A DNA stretch of 64,000 nt from Bacteroidales bacterium. GTDB lineage: Bacteria > Bacteroidota > Bacteroidia > Bacteroidales > UBA10428. The notes beneath the pieces are model-generated. The model did not search any database and was not told where the DNA came from. It was given only the letters and a program-made list of their open reading frames with translations. The stretch covers positions 58,326 to 122,325 of the forward strand of contig JAFGGU010000011.1 in assembly GCA_016930375.1 (NCBI GenBank), given 5' to 3'. The position numbers and the translations under genes were made by a program. Numbering within the stretch: the stretch's first letter is position 1; every line of letters starts with the position of its first letter. Positions 9,237-17,807 of this stretch are shown here, one piece after another.

Positions 9237-9485
9237 TCCAAGTTCTGTAAGATTTAATTTAACATAAACGGTTGATCCGGAATAAAATTTTACAATACCA
9301 CCCCGCCAGGGTATTTACTCTGCATAAAAAGATTCATAGGACTGAATCGCAGAATCAACTAACGACCTGGTTTGTTTATCGGGTAGAAAATGAAACGGAT
9401 GTGTGAAACATCAGTTGATGCCATGGGATTTAATCTTTAATACATCGTACCGACGAGCCGGACTGCCTGGTTATGCCTTCACAGG

Positions 9486-9974
9486 TCAAAAGGAACCAAC
9501 AAGCCTTACATGCCTGATAACATCCCCTGATTTGATGAAAGTACCATTATGGCAGCCTGTTACATTGCAGAAAGTAATCGATTCATTAAAATCCAGTTCA
9601 GGGGTCAGTCCAATTACCACCATATCAGCACCGGGTTTGCAATTGCAGTTGACAAGTTTTTTAAACATTTCGCCACAATGCGGACAAAAAAGCTCATCCT
9701 TCTCCCCTTCTTTTAATTCCCCTGAAAGGATTATTTTATCGAAATCCCCTTCAATGGCAGAAATTACAAACTCCCCTTCCATGGCAGCTCTTTTGAATTT
9801 AATACGCAAACCGGGAAAACCATTGATTTTATGTTTTGCATCAATAATACTGCAGCCGTTAGGACAATAGGCATGATCAATGATATAGCGGATCTTTTCC
9901 TCTGCCTTGCGTGAGGTGGTTTTTCTCTCGGCAAGCGGCATTAAAAGGCGTCCATCTTTGCTGAATATACTCAT
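9486..9974 (-). CDS. Hypothetical cysteine-rich, probably zinc-binding protein
   Basis: I do not recognise this 162-residue protein. It has four cysteine pairs: C37/C41 (CPNGC), C97/C100 (CPHCG, a zinc-ribbon knuckle), C110/C112 (NCNCK) and C136/C141 (CNVTGC). Such spacing suggests one or two structural metal sites. There is no signal peptide or membrane helix, so it should be cytoplasmic. Its position is isolated, with gaps of about 150 and 250 bases on either side. A metal-binding regulatory or sensor role is possible, but nothing in the sequence decides it. Confidence 0.55.
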   Translation of the reverse strand: MSIFSKDGRLLMPLAERKTTSRKAEEKIRYIIDHAYCPNGCSIIDAKHKINGFPGLRIKFKRAAMEGEFVISAIEGDFDKIILSGELKEGEKDELFCPHCGEMFKKLVNCNCKPGADMVVIGLTPELDFNESITFCNVTGCHNGTFIKSGDVIRHVRLVGSF

Positions 9975-10122
9975 GGCTGTTTCTTTAATGGAATTAAATA
10001 ACGATTTCTATCCCAATTTAGTGGAATAAACTGCGCTTTCTCATCATGTAGTGGTTTTTAACACAAAAATACATGTTGCACGTAAGCGTAATACGTAACA
10101 GACTTCCAAAAACTATAACTAT

Positions 10123-11589
10123 TTACTGCCCGATAATTTTAATCAGCTTGCCTGCCTGAACCCTGTCAGTAAGCTCCAAATTGTTAAGCAAAGCCAGGTC
10201 AGCTTTTTTATCCTGTTTGACGCCGTAAAAGGTAAAAGCATCATTAAGTGTGCCGGTGCGCTGAACCTTTTTGACCACGATCTTCAGGGGCTTCACATTT
10301 AATTTTGAAGCATCGGTAAGCCTGGAAAAGCTTCCCATGATGGATGCAAATGTTTTGCTGTAAGTGCCATAATCAGCATCCGTGGTAATCCCATGAAAAA
10401 CATAAAACAGGTTATCTGCCTGAATAAAATAGGAAAGCACCCGGTTGGTTTGTTTTGCGCCCGTCGACGGGTCTTCCAGGACTTGTTTGGACTGTACCAC
10501 CCGGGCAGGGAAACTGTTGATGGTGGTCAGATTGCTGCTTTCCAAGGTCAGTTCCAGTTGCTTAATTGTGTTGCTTGCCGCTTCATCCAGTGTTTTTCCC
10601 GAAGCCAGTGTAAAAACAACCAGTGATTTATCATCCTGAGGGGCCATGTTAACCTGAGCGGGCGAATTTTCGAGATCCCAGCCGGCCGGAAACGCAAATT
10701 TGAACTTAAGTTCAGGGTGATAGAAGGTATTGCCTTCCACATAACCTTGCCTTGGGTCCTCACCATAGGTGACACCATCAATCATTCTCAGATAACTGTC
10801 GCTGTTTACCTTATAGGAAGCGAATTTCAGGCTGTCCTGCCAGGCTGATGCAGCCTGGTTCACAGAATTATAACGGTCACCCGGATCAGGATGTGTTGAC
10901 AGGAAGGTGGGGACTCCTGAGTGACCGTCAGCCATGCTCATTTTATTCAATACCTGAAAGAAATCAGCCATTTTGTGGGCATCATATCCGATCAGTGATG
11001 AGTATGCAACTCCCAGGGCATCAGCCTGTTGTTCATCATCACGGCTGAATTTCAGAAATAACAACTGCATCCCCTGCATGGCATATTCGGCATACTGTGC
11101 GTATTTGGGAGCCGCGATCATTCCACCTACCAATAATAACTGACCCAGCTGCTGCTTACTTTGCTGGCTGACGGAGTGACGGGCTGTAATATGACCCATT
11201 TCATGTCCGAGCACACCAATCAGCTCGGCCTCGTTATTCAGCTGGGCCAGAATTCCGCGGGTCAGGTAGATATATCCTCCGGGAACAGCAAAAGCATTGA
11301 CCACAGGAGAATCCAGAATTTTTACATGATACTCGATATTGGGACGATGAGAGATTTTCCCCATTTCTGTGGCTTTTGTCTGAACGAAATTCAGAATATT
11401 TTCACTTTTGTACTCACCAAAAGTGGCAATAACCTGGGGATCATAAGAAAGTCCAAGCTGCACTTCCTGTTCTTCCGACATCAGCATGAACTGCTTTTTA
11501 CCGGTCACAGGATTTACTGCACAGGAATCAATCAGCACAAGTGAAAAGAAGAGCAATACAAGCTTCACGGGTAGGTTCGACTTTTTCAT
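10123..11589 (-). CDS. M48-family zinc metalloprotease lipoprotein (BepA/YfgC-like)
   Basis: The 488-residue protein has a lipoprotein signal (LIDSC, Cys23) and an M48 peptidase domain. The zinc motif is HEMGH (His129, Glu130, His133), with the third ligand expected at the glutamate of RDDEQQADALG. In this family the enzyme works in the periplasm on misfolded outer-membrane proteins or assembly factors. The region after about residue 270 is beta-rich, and the last 60 residues (KPLKIVVKK to the end) resemble the LysM-like tail seen in Bacteroidota M48 proteins. Full length is intact. It stands alone, followed on the minus strand by a 148-base gap. The specific client is unknown. Confidence 0.85.
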   Translation of the reverse strand: MKKSNLPVKLVLLFFSLVLIDSCAVNPVTGKKQFMLMSEEQEVQLGLSYDPQVIATFGEYKSENILNFVQTKATEMGKISHRPNIEYHVKILDSPVVNAFAVPGGYIYLTRGILAQLNNEAELIGVLGHEMGHITARHSVSQQSKQQLGQLLLVGGMIAAPKYAQYAEYAMQGMQLLFLKFSRDDEQQADALGVAYSSLIGYDAHKMADFFQVLNKMSMADGHSGVPTFLSTHPDPGDRYNSVNQAASAWQDSLKFASYKVNSDSYLRMIDGVTYGEDPRQGYVEGNTFYHPELKFKFAFPAGWDLENSPAQVNMAPQDDKSLVVFTLASGKTLDEAASNTIKQLELTLESSNLTTINSFPARVVQSKQVLEDPSTGAKQTNRVLSYFIQADNLFYVFHGITTDADYGTYSKTFASIMGSFSRLTDASKLNVKPLKIVVKKVQRTGTLNDAFTFYGVKQDKKADLALLNNLELTDRVQAGKLIKIIGQ

Positions 11590-11710
11590 CTTGATAGATT
11601 TTGATTGAACAAAGGTGTCAGATCCAGGATTTTTCCTGACGTCTCTATCAAATATCGGAAAAAAAACATTCTCCCCAAGTCAAACCCAAAAGTATTTTAG
11701 AATCCGGAAA

Positions 11711-12673
11711 TCAACTTACAACTGCCTGCTTCAGAAGATATACGTTTGCCTCCAGCGATTCGAGATAAATGAGTGCCCAACTGAGATAGGTGCTTTCAAA
11801 CCTCAGATGTCCCCAGGTTTTTGCCGCATTGTTTTCCTTAGTTAAAAACAGTATGCTGTTTGCATGCTTTGCCAGTGATTCATCCCCGGTGGCATCCAGA
11901 AGCGCCTTTACAAAATTCCTTAACTGCAGTTCAAGATCTGCAGCAGGTGAGTTCTCATCATCGCTGAGCAAAACTTTTGCTGCCAGTGTCCGGGAGTCCA
12001 GCAAACCCGTCGAGACAGCTTTAGTATGGAGATTCCCTTCTTCCGAAGGAAGATTCTTGCTGATCAAATCCCTGCAATGTTCTATTGACGTAAGCGCCTG
12101 ACCGGCAGCTTCTTCAATACGTGGATCCGTTACTGCGGGGGCATTTTCAGATGTGACAATCTGATCCCCTTTTGCAAAACTTGTTATGGCTTTGTAAGAT
12201 TTGGCAAGCACCATGCTCTGATCAATTCTCAATCTGGAAACATTCAAAGCGAGCAGTGCGGAAAAGACAGCCAGGTACACCAAAAGATAAAGAATAAATA
12301 CGGTATTGTAGATGTTGTAATTTTTAATCTTCGATGTGACATACAGGTAAACCGGCAGGAACACTACAAACGGAAAAGGAAGTACCAGCATTAAAAGTAA
12401 ACCGGCACCGGGCCAGTGCATGATCTTAAATAACATACTGCTAAAGACAACCACAGCAGTAATCCAGGTGATGATATACAGCAACATGCTCTCCCGGCTA
12501 CCTTCTTTCCGGTAATTGTTGACCAGTGCCAGTGGCAGAAAGACGAACAGGAGGATGAAGATACCCGTGGAAATCAGAACACTGGCTCCTGCCAGGTGGT
12601 TTATCTTCAGGAACACACCTGCGAAAATCAGCAGCAAGGTAATAAGTCCCAGAATGTATATTTTTTGTTTCAT
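11711..12673 (-). CDS. Membrane protein with two KIMHWPGAG (GldL-like) repeats
   Basis: The 320-residue protein has about four to five N-terminal membrane helices with two copies of a GldL-like signature: KINHLAGAS at residues 23-31 and KIMHWPGAG at 83-91, exactly 60 residues apart. The C-terminal 170 residues are soluble, with heptad-like leucines (about 145-320). The same motif, a charged or histidine-containing segment next to a helix, occurs in GldL, the ion-driven motor protein of gliding and type IX secretion. Here the protein is not in a gld operon. It follows a paralogue and a PadR regulator on one strand. Its function is unknown, and a sensor or ion-coupled partner of the paralogue is a guess. 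Confidence 0.65.
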   Translation of the reverse strand: MKQKIYILGLITLLLIFAGVFLKINHLAGASVLISTGIFILLFVFLPLALVNNYRKEGSRESMLLYIITWITAVVVFSSMLFKIMHWPGAGLLLMLVLPFPFVVFLPVYLYVTSKIKNYNIYNTVFILYLLVYLAVFSALLALNVSRLRIDQSMVLAKSYKAITSFAKGDQIVTSENAPAVTDPRIEEAAGQALTSIEHCRDLISKNLPSEEGNLHTKAVSTGLLDSRTLAAKVLLSDDENSPAADLELQLRNFVKALLDATGDESLAKHANSILFLTKENNAAKTWGHLRFESTYLSWALIYLESLEANVYLLKQAVVS

Positions 12674-12692
12674 GGTTTAAAAATTTAGGGGA

Positions 12693-14102
12693 TTATTCTG
12701 ATTTCATATGATTTCGGGCAAGACATTTGAAACCGTTCGATTCAACCTGAAGAACAGCAGTTTCTGCCAAGTTCAGCGCATGTATACTTGTAATCAGGGT
12801 GCCTTCATCCCGGCCATCCGGTTTATCGGGCAACAATGCCATGATACCGGAACCCGGATCGATAACCTGTGATCCGGTAAGGTTTTTCATCTCATTCAAG
12901 TAACTGGTCAGCAGGCTGTCCAGTTCAGATCGGGTTTCAGATCCGGGCGACAGCAATGTTTGTGTTGAAACCGGATCAAACGGGTTCAACAGCATACCGT
13001 AATTCATGCTGGCTCCGGTCCGGGAAGCCCCCTTGGTGCCACCTGAAAGATCAACCAACCGTGATTTTATCGCCTCCATCTTTTGAATTACCCTGGAAGT
13101 GCCTTCCTGCACTTTTACCATTTCGGCATAAGCGACAGAATCACCATAGGATGTGAACAGCGCTGCATTCACCTTTTTCTGAAATTCCAGTGTTTCCCGG
13201 CTCTTGTCAGCCAGGGTGAAAAAACCGTCGTTGTAGTTCTGCTGAAGATTCAGGCTGATCAATGATGAGGGCAAAAGGATAGCCACCAGGGCAACAACGA
13301 TAAAAATGAACTTCTCATCCACACTCTTTTCGTTTTTCCATTCCTGGTAAACATACAGGGGGATAACAACCAGGAAGAGCAGGATCGAAAAAATATAAGC
13401 CAATGTCCCGAAATACTGCCAGTGCATGATCTTCTGCCAGAGAAAGGCCAGGTACAAGAACACAGCCAGAAAACCAAGGTAGTAAAGCGGCTTTTTCCGG
13501 CCATCTTCCTCGTTTCGGATCTTGTCCATCAGCATCGCCGGAAGGAACAATAAGGCTCCGGATAATATGGCCAGGCTGATGATCAGTCCTGAACCCGGCC
13601 AGTGCTGGACTTTAAACATCACTCCGACGATGAAAAGCGTGCCTGCCAGAAAAGCGGAAACAAAGAGAAACAGGCTTTTTTTGCTTCTGGACTCTTTCCA
13701 AAGCACCATCATGGAGGATGGCATAAAAAATGCCACCAGCAAAAAAGCACCTGTGACCAGCAATATGCCGGCCAGGGGCCAGTGCATGATTTTGGAAAGT
13801 GCGGCAAAGCCAAGCAAAACCGTGCCGGCAATGCCCGTGATTTTCATTGTATTTTTCATTTTTCTGTATTTGGTATCCACTGCATAAAGTGTTTCTTCCT
13901 GAATTTTATTTAACCCGCGAAACCCTATTTTTTCTTTCACCCTCGAATACGCTTTTTCAAAGGGAAGTCCGTTTTGCATCTCATCTTCCACATCACAACA
14001 GATGTGGTCAATCAGATCATCAAAGAGATGCGAAAAGGTGATCTGATGCCGGCTGACCTCTCTGATGATCAGGTCAACATGGGTTGTACTCAGATCACTC
14101 AT
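12693..14102 (-). CDS. Membrane protein with N-terminal HAAS-like domain and three KIMHWP repeats
   Basis: The 469-residue protein starts with a soluble helical domain (about 1-75) like the HAAS/DUF1700 modules that accompany PadR regulators. Three copies of the membrane motif follow: KIMHWPLAG (104-112), KVQHWPGSG (164-172) and KIMHWQYFG (224-232), each exactly 60 residues after the last. This shows an internal repeat of about two helices per unit. The C-terminal 180 residues are soluble and helical. Its start overlaps the stop of the padR gene by 8 bases, so the two are translationally coupled. The related 320-residue gene follows after a 19-base gap. Its activity is unknown. The cassette resembles PadR-HAAS sensory pairs. 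Confidence 0.65.
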   Translation of the reverse strand: MSDLSTTHVDLIIREVSRHQITFSHLFDDLIDHICCDVEDEMQNGLPFEKAYSRVKEKIGFRGLNKIQEETLYAVDTKYRKMKNTMKITGIAGTVLLGFAALSKIMHWPLAGILLVTGAFLLVAFFMPSSMMVLWKESRSKKSLFLFVSAFLAGTLFIVGVMFKVQHWPGSGLIISLAILSGALLFLPAMLMDKIRNEEDGRKKPLYYLGFLAVFLYLAFLWQKIMHWQYFGTLAYIFSILLFLVVIPLYVYQEWKNEKSVDEKFIFIVVALVAILLPSSLISLNLQQNYNDGFFTLADKSRETLEFQKKVNAALFTSYGDSVAYAEMVKVQEGTSRVIQKMEAIKSRLVDLSGGTKGASRTGASMNYGMLLNPFDPVSTQTLLSPGSETRSELDSLLTSYLNEMKNLTGSQVIDPGSGIMALLPDKPDGRDEGTLITSIHALNLAETAVLQVESNGFKCLARNHMKSE

Positions 14103-14439
14103 ATATCAATCCTTGCTTCGGATCCAGGATTATTCCCAGGGTGCTGATGAATTCCGCCAGTTCCCTGACTTTCTCTTTTACCAGGGAATGTCCTTTGGGG
14201 GTCAGACTGTAATAAATACGTATGCGATTGTTAAAGTTTTCTGACTCCACCTGCAGCACGCCCTCGCTTTCAAGCTTGTGCAGCACCGGGTACAATGCCC
14301 CGTAGGTGAGCATGATCTTTCCACGGGTAATTTCTTCAACCTTACGTGTGATCTCATAACCGTACATTCTGCCGTTCTCTTCAAGAAGCTTCAGCACGAT
14401 GGTTTTAAGAGATCCTTTGAGCAATTCGGATGATATCAT
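14095..14439 (-). CDS. PadR-family transcriptional repressor
   Basis: The 114-residue protein is a compact winged-helix regulator of the PadR type: MISSELLKGSLKTIVLKLL at the N-terminus, GRMYGYEI, the recognition stretch TYGALYPVLHKLESEGVL (about 45-62), and a wing ending in RIRIYYSLTPKG. PadR proteins bind palindromic operators near their own promoter and release DNA when a small molecule or partner binds. Here the gene heads a three-gene unit with the two KIMHWP membrane proteins, so it probably represses that unit. The start overlaps no upstream gene. A promoter-like element lies 30 bases upstream. Confidence 0.85.
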   Translation of the reverse strand: MISSELLKGSLKTIVLKLLEENGRMYGYEITRKVEEITRGKIMLTYGALYPVLHKLESEGVLQVESENFNNRIRIYYSLTPKGHSLVKEKVRELAEFISTLGIILDPKQGLIYE

Positions 14440-14471
14440 ACTTTTATTATATATAATTGTCTTTTATATTG

Positions 14472-14504
14472 CAAATATATAATATTACGAATTACAAATG
14501 CAAA
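14472..14504 (-). promoter_or_regulatory. Bacteroidota-type promoter of the padR operon
   Basis: On the minus strand, TATATTTG (14472-14479) matches the Bacteroidota -7 consensus TAnnTTTG exactly. A TTTG (14501-14504) lies 21 bases further upstream, close to the usual 19-20-base spacing. The region down to the padR ATG is AT-rich and contains a TTATATATAA-like palindrome (about 14448-14457) that could be an autorepressor site. Confidence 0.45.
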
Positions 14505-14532
14505 TTTTTGGGCAATTATTTTTCGAGAAAAA

Positions 14533-14581
14533 CGATCACCGATCACCGATCACCGTTTACTGTTTACTGTTTACTGTTTAC
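14533..14581. repeat. Heptamer tandem array (CGATCAC/TGTTTAC, 7 units)
   Basis: Seven consecutive 7-base units: three CGATCAC, one CGTTTAC, three TGTTTAC. The reverse complement reads GTGATCG/GTAAACA, so it belongs to the GTGA family. Its GTTTAC units match those in the array near 5821-5869. Unlike the other arrays it lies between divergent genes (padR and the helicase), not at a gene 3' end. Confidence 0.9.
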
Positions 14582-14676
14582 TTTTAACCCCTCCACTCCT
14601 CCTGTTCATTTCTTCCTTAAAAAAAGCCATTTCATATCCTGCCTTGCTGTAGATCTTATGCTAATTTTACCCCTCC

Positions 14677-16989
14677 ATGGAAAAATTTCTAAAAGAACTC
14701 AACAGTGCGCAATACGAAGCTGTTGTCAATACCGGCGGCCCCGCCCTGGTGATTGCCGGTGCAGGATCAGGTAAAACCCGTGTTCTCACCTACAGGGTGG
14801 CCTACCTGTTGAGTCAGGGTGTGAATGCCGGTCAGATCATCTGCCTTACTTTTACCAACAAGGCTGCGCGTGAGATGAAGGAAAGGATTGCCAGGCTGGT
14901 GGGCGACGAGCCTGCCAAATACTTATGGATGGGGACCTTTCACAGTACATTTGCCCGTATACTTCGTATGGAATCAGAATGGCTCGGGTATCCTTCCAGC
15001 TACACCATCTACGATACGCTTGATTCCAAAAGCCTGATCAAGTCGATCATCAAAGAGATGAATCTCGATGATCAGCGTTATAAGCCGGGTGAGGTGCTGA
15101 ACCGGATTTCCTGGGCCAAGAACAACCTGATCACTCCACAGGCCTATAAAAACCACTCCGAAATCAGCAGCCACGATAACATTACGCGCAGGCCGCAGAT
15201 TGCCGAAATTTACCAGACCTACTGCATCCGCTGCAAGAAATCAGGAGCCATGGATTTTGATGACCTGCTGATGAACACCAATATTCTGTTCCGTGATTTT
15301 CCCCAGATTCTGGCCAAATACCAGGAACGGTTCCGTTATGTGCTGGTAGACGAGTACCAGGATACCAATCACTCGCAATACCTCATCGTAAATAAACTGG
15401 CCGCCCTGCATCAAAACGTTTGTGTTGTGGGCGATGATGCACAGAGCATTTATTCATTCCGGGGAGCTCGCATTGAGAATATCCTGAACTTCAGGAAAGA
15501 CTATCCCGATCATCAGCTTTTCAAGCTCGAACAGAACTACAGGTCCACCCGAACCATTGTGGATGCCGCGAACAGTCTGATCGCAAAGAACAACGGGCAG
15601 ATCAAAAAAAAGGTCTGGTCCGATAATGAGGCAGGTCAGAAGATCAATATTGTCAAATGTGTGACCGATATCGAAGAAGGATTTTTTGTTTCCAATAGTA
15701 TCCTCGATTGTTCCCTCTCCGAACAACAGCTTTACAGCGATTTTGCCATTTTATACCGTACCAACGCCCAGTCCAGGATATTTGAAGAAGCCCTGCGCAA
15801 GCGCAATATTCCCTACCGGGTCTACGGCGGCATATCTTTTTACCAGCGCAAGGAAATCAAGGACATGCTGGCTTACATGCGTCTTTCCGTGAACAACAAC
15901 GATGATGAGGCCTTGAAAAGGATCATCAATTACCCCGCCCGCGGAATAGGTGATGTCACCCTGGAAAAACTGGAAGAACACGCCTCCCTTACCGGTAAGA
16001 GTATTCTGAATACCATTGAAGAGGCAGGAAATTCAGATCTGGGACTGAACAAAGGTACGCTCGCCAAACTCGGCGCCTTCTGTGATCTGATTGCCGGCTT
16101 CTCACGTAAAATCAAGGAACTGGATGCCTTTGAAGCCGCGCAGCACATTGTAGTAACATCGGGAGTGCGCAAGGACCTGTATAACGGCAATACGCCCGAA
16201 GAGCGCAGCCGATACGAGAACCTGGAGGAATTGCTGAACGGCATCAAGGACTTTGTTGAAACGGCTATCAATGATAACAAGCCGGCAAACCTGGTGGATT
16301 ATCTCGAAAACGTAGCCCTGATAACCGACCTGGACAATGAAAAACAGGATGACCGCAACACGGTAACCATCATGACCATGCATTCGGCCAAGGGACTCGA
16401 ATTCAACAATGTTTACATCGCCGGTGTGGAGGAAGAGCTTTTCCCTTCCAAAATGGCATTCGAATCACCCGAAGAAATGGAAGAGGAACGTCGTTTGTTT
16501 TATGTGGCCATTACCCGGGCCAAAAAAAGGGTTTTCATCAGCTATGCCCAGAACCGGTATCGCTGGGGAACTCCCACCACCTGCCAGCCCAGCCGTTTCC
16601 TGCGCGATATTGATCCCAAATACCTTGATGTACCGGTTGAACAGACCTCACGTATGAGAAGCCATGCCTACGATGAGGATGCCGGTTGGGAAAGCAGAAC
16701 CCAAAAAAGCTCCGGTACTGGCAGGAACGCCACAAAAACAGGTCTGCTGATCCCAAAAAAACCTGCGCTTCAAACCAGGCAGGCGTCTCCTGATTTCAAA
16801 CCCGATAATCCCGATCTGATCCAGAGCGGGATGCGTGTGGAACATCCTTCCTTTGGCATCGGAAAAATCATCCATATCGAAGGCGTCGCCCCCAATCGCA
16901 AAGCCTGCGTATTTTTCCAGGAACTGGGAGAAGAAAAACAGTTGCTGCTGAAGTTTGCGAAACTGAGAATAGTGATGAGTGATGAGTGA
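14677..16989 (+). CDS. UvrD/PcrA/Rep-type DNA helicase
   Basis: The 770-residue protein carries the superfamily 1A helicase motifs: motif I AGAGSGKT (27-34), motif II VLVDEYQDTN, motif III GDDAQSIYSFRG, motif IV QNYRST, motif V TIMTMHSAKGLEF and motif VI VAITRAKKR. The C-terminal 60 residues (MRVEHPSFGIGKI onward) form the Tudor-like domain that binds RNA polymerase in PcrA/UvrD. It unwinds DNA 3' to 5' in nucleotide-excision repair and in clearing stalled replication or transcription. Its last five codons and the TGA stop lie inside a GTGATGA heptamer array, so the final VMSDE residues are repeat-derived. Confidence 0.93.
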   Translation: MEKFLKELNSAQYEAVVNTGGPALVIAGAGSGKTRVLTYRVAYLLSQGVNAGQIICLTFTNKAAREMKERIARLVGDEPAKYLWMGTFHSTFARILRMESEWLGYPSSYTIYDTLDSKSLIKSIIKEMNLDDQRYKPGEVLNRISWAKNNLITPQAYKNHSEISSHDNITRRPQIAEIYQTYCIRCKKSGAMDFDDLLMNTNILFRDFPQILAKYQERFRYVLVDEYQDTNHSQYLIVNKLAALHQNVCVVGDDAQSIYSFRGARIENILNFRKDYPDHQLFKLEQNYRSTRTIVDAANSLIAKNNGQIKKKVWSDNEAGQKINIVKCVTDIEEGFFVSNSILDCSLSEQQLYSDFAILYRTNAQSRIFEEALRKRNIPYRVYGGISFYQRKEIKDMLAYMRLSVNNNDDEALKRIINYPARGIGDVTLEKLEEHASLTGKSILNTIEEAGNSDLGLNKGTLAKLGAFCDLIAGFSRKIKELDAFEAAQHIVVTSGVRKDLYNGNTPEERSRYENLEELLNGIKDFVETAINDNKPANLVDYLENVALITDLDNEKQDDRNTVTIMTMHSAKGLEFNNVYIAGVEEELFPSKMAFESPEEMEEERRLFYVAITRAKKRVFISYAQNRYRWGTPTTCQPSRFLRDIDPKYLDVPVEQTSRMRSHAYDEDAGWESRTQKSSGTGRNATKTGLLIPKKPALQTRQASPDFKPDNPDLIQSGMRVEHPSFGIGKIIHIEGVAPNRKACVFFQELGEEKQLLLKFAKLRIVMSDE

Positions 16990-17099
16990 TGAGTGATGAG
17001 TAAAGAGTGATGAGTGATGAGTGGGTTTTGAGTAAGGTGATTTGGGAGTGTCACCACACCCAGAACCCAAATCCCGCTCATCACTCGTTACTCATTACT
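16971..17099. repeat. GTGATGA heptamer array plus large imperfect hairpin
   Basis: Positions 16971-17019 contain seven AGTGATG units (the fifth degenerate). An inverted, degenerate copy lies at 17076-17099. Two nested stems link them: AGTGATGAGTGGG (17013-17025) with CCCGCTCATCACT (17073-17085, one G-U), and GATTTGGG (17039-17046) with CCCAAATC (17066-17073). In RNA this could fold into one long hairpin after the helicase stop codon. The stop itself (16987-16989) is the TGA of a GTGA unit. Confidence 0.8.
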
Positions 17100-17118
17100 A
17101 GAAAAATAATGATATAAT

Positions 17119-17150
17119 TTTGATCCAGACTATTTTTTCCCTTAGCTTTG
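17119..17150 (+). promoter_or_regulatory. Bacteroidota-type promoter of the DUF4290-murA operon
   Basis: TTTG (17119-17122) and TAGCTTTG (17143-17150, an exact TAnnTTTG) are separated by 20 bases, matching the Bacteroidota housekeeping promoter. Transcription would start near 17157, just before the ATG at 17165. A TTG at 17120 in the same frame lies inside this promoter and is therefore unlikely to be used for translation. Confidence 0.7.
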
Positions 17151-17164
17151 TCAAAACTTTTTAT

Positions 17165-17791
17165 ATGGAATACGACTACAACACCAGCCGCCCGAAGCTG
17201 TTCTTACCGGAGTATGGCAGGAATATCCAGAAAATGGTCGATTATATACTTACGATTCCTGACCGTGAGGAAAGAAACCGACTGGCACAGGCTGTCATTA
17301 TCATCATGGGCAACATGAACCCGCACTTGCGCGACATCAACGATTTCAAACATAAACTCTGGGATCACCTGGCCATTATGTCGGATTTCCAGCTCGATAT
17401 TGACTATCCTTATGAAATCCCCCAGCCTGAGGAGTTTGCTGAAAAGCCACGGCGTGTGATTTACAATGACAATGATATCCGTTACCGTCATTATGGAAAG
17501 ATCGTGGAAAGCCTGATCGAGGAAGCCGTTAAATTACCCGAGGGTGACGACAAAGACACATTGACAAAGCTTATCGCCAATCACATGAAAAAATCCTACC
17601 TGGCCTGGAACCGGGATTCTGTTACGGATGAGATTATTTTCAGTGATTTGCATGAATTGTCGCGTAAAAGACTCAGTGTAAAGGAAGGTATTAAACTCAG
17701 CGAGCAGAAAGACTTCCAGAAAGGGAAACAACAACAGCAGCAACAGCGGAAGCGCATGCAGATGCAACAGCAACGTAAAAAACCTCAGTAA
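17165..17791 (+). CDS. DUF4290-family protein
   Basis: The 208-residue soluble protein matches DUF4290, a Bacteroidota-restricted family: MEYDYNTSRPKLFLPEYGRN at the start, then MNPHLRDINDFKHKLWDHL in the middle. The last 30 residues are lysine/glutamine-rich (a KQQQQQQRKR run), suggesting nucleic-acid contact or a disordered tail. Its function is unknown. It sits just before murA, as in many Bacteroidota genomes, separated by 16 bases. I chose the ATG at 17165 because an upstream in-frame TTG lies within the promoter. Confidence 0.85.
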   Translation: MEYDYNTSRPKLFLPEYGRNIQKMVDYILTIPDREERNRLAQAVIIIMGNMNPHLRDINDFKHKLWDHLAIMSDFQLDIDYPYEIPQPEEFAEKPRRVIYNDNDIRYRHYGKIVESLIEEAVKLPEGDDKDTLTKLIANHMKKSYLAWNRDSVTDEIIFSDLHELSRKRLSVKEGIKLSEQKDFQKGKQQQQQQRKRMQMQQQRKKPQ

Positions 17792-17807
17792 CCAACCCTT
17801 TACCTGC

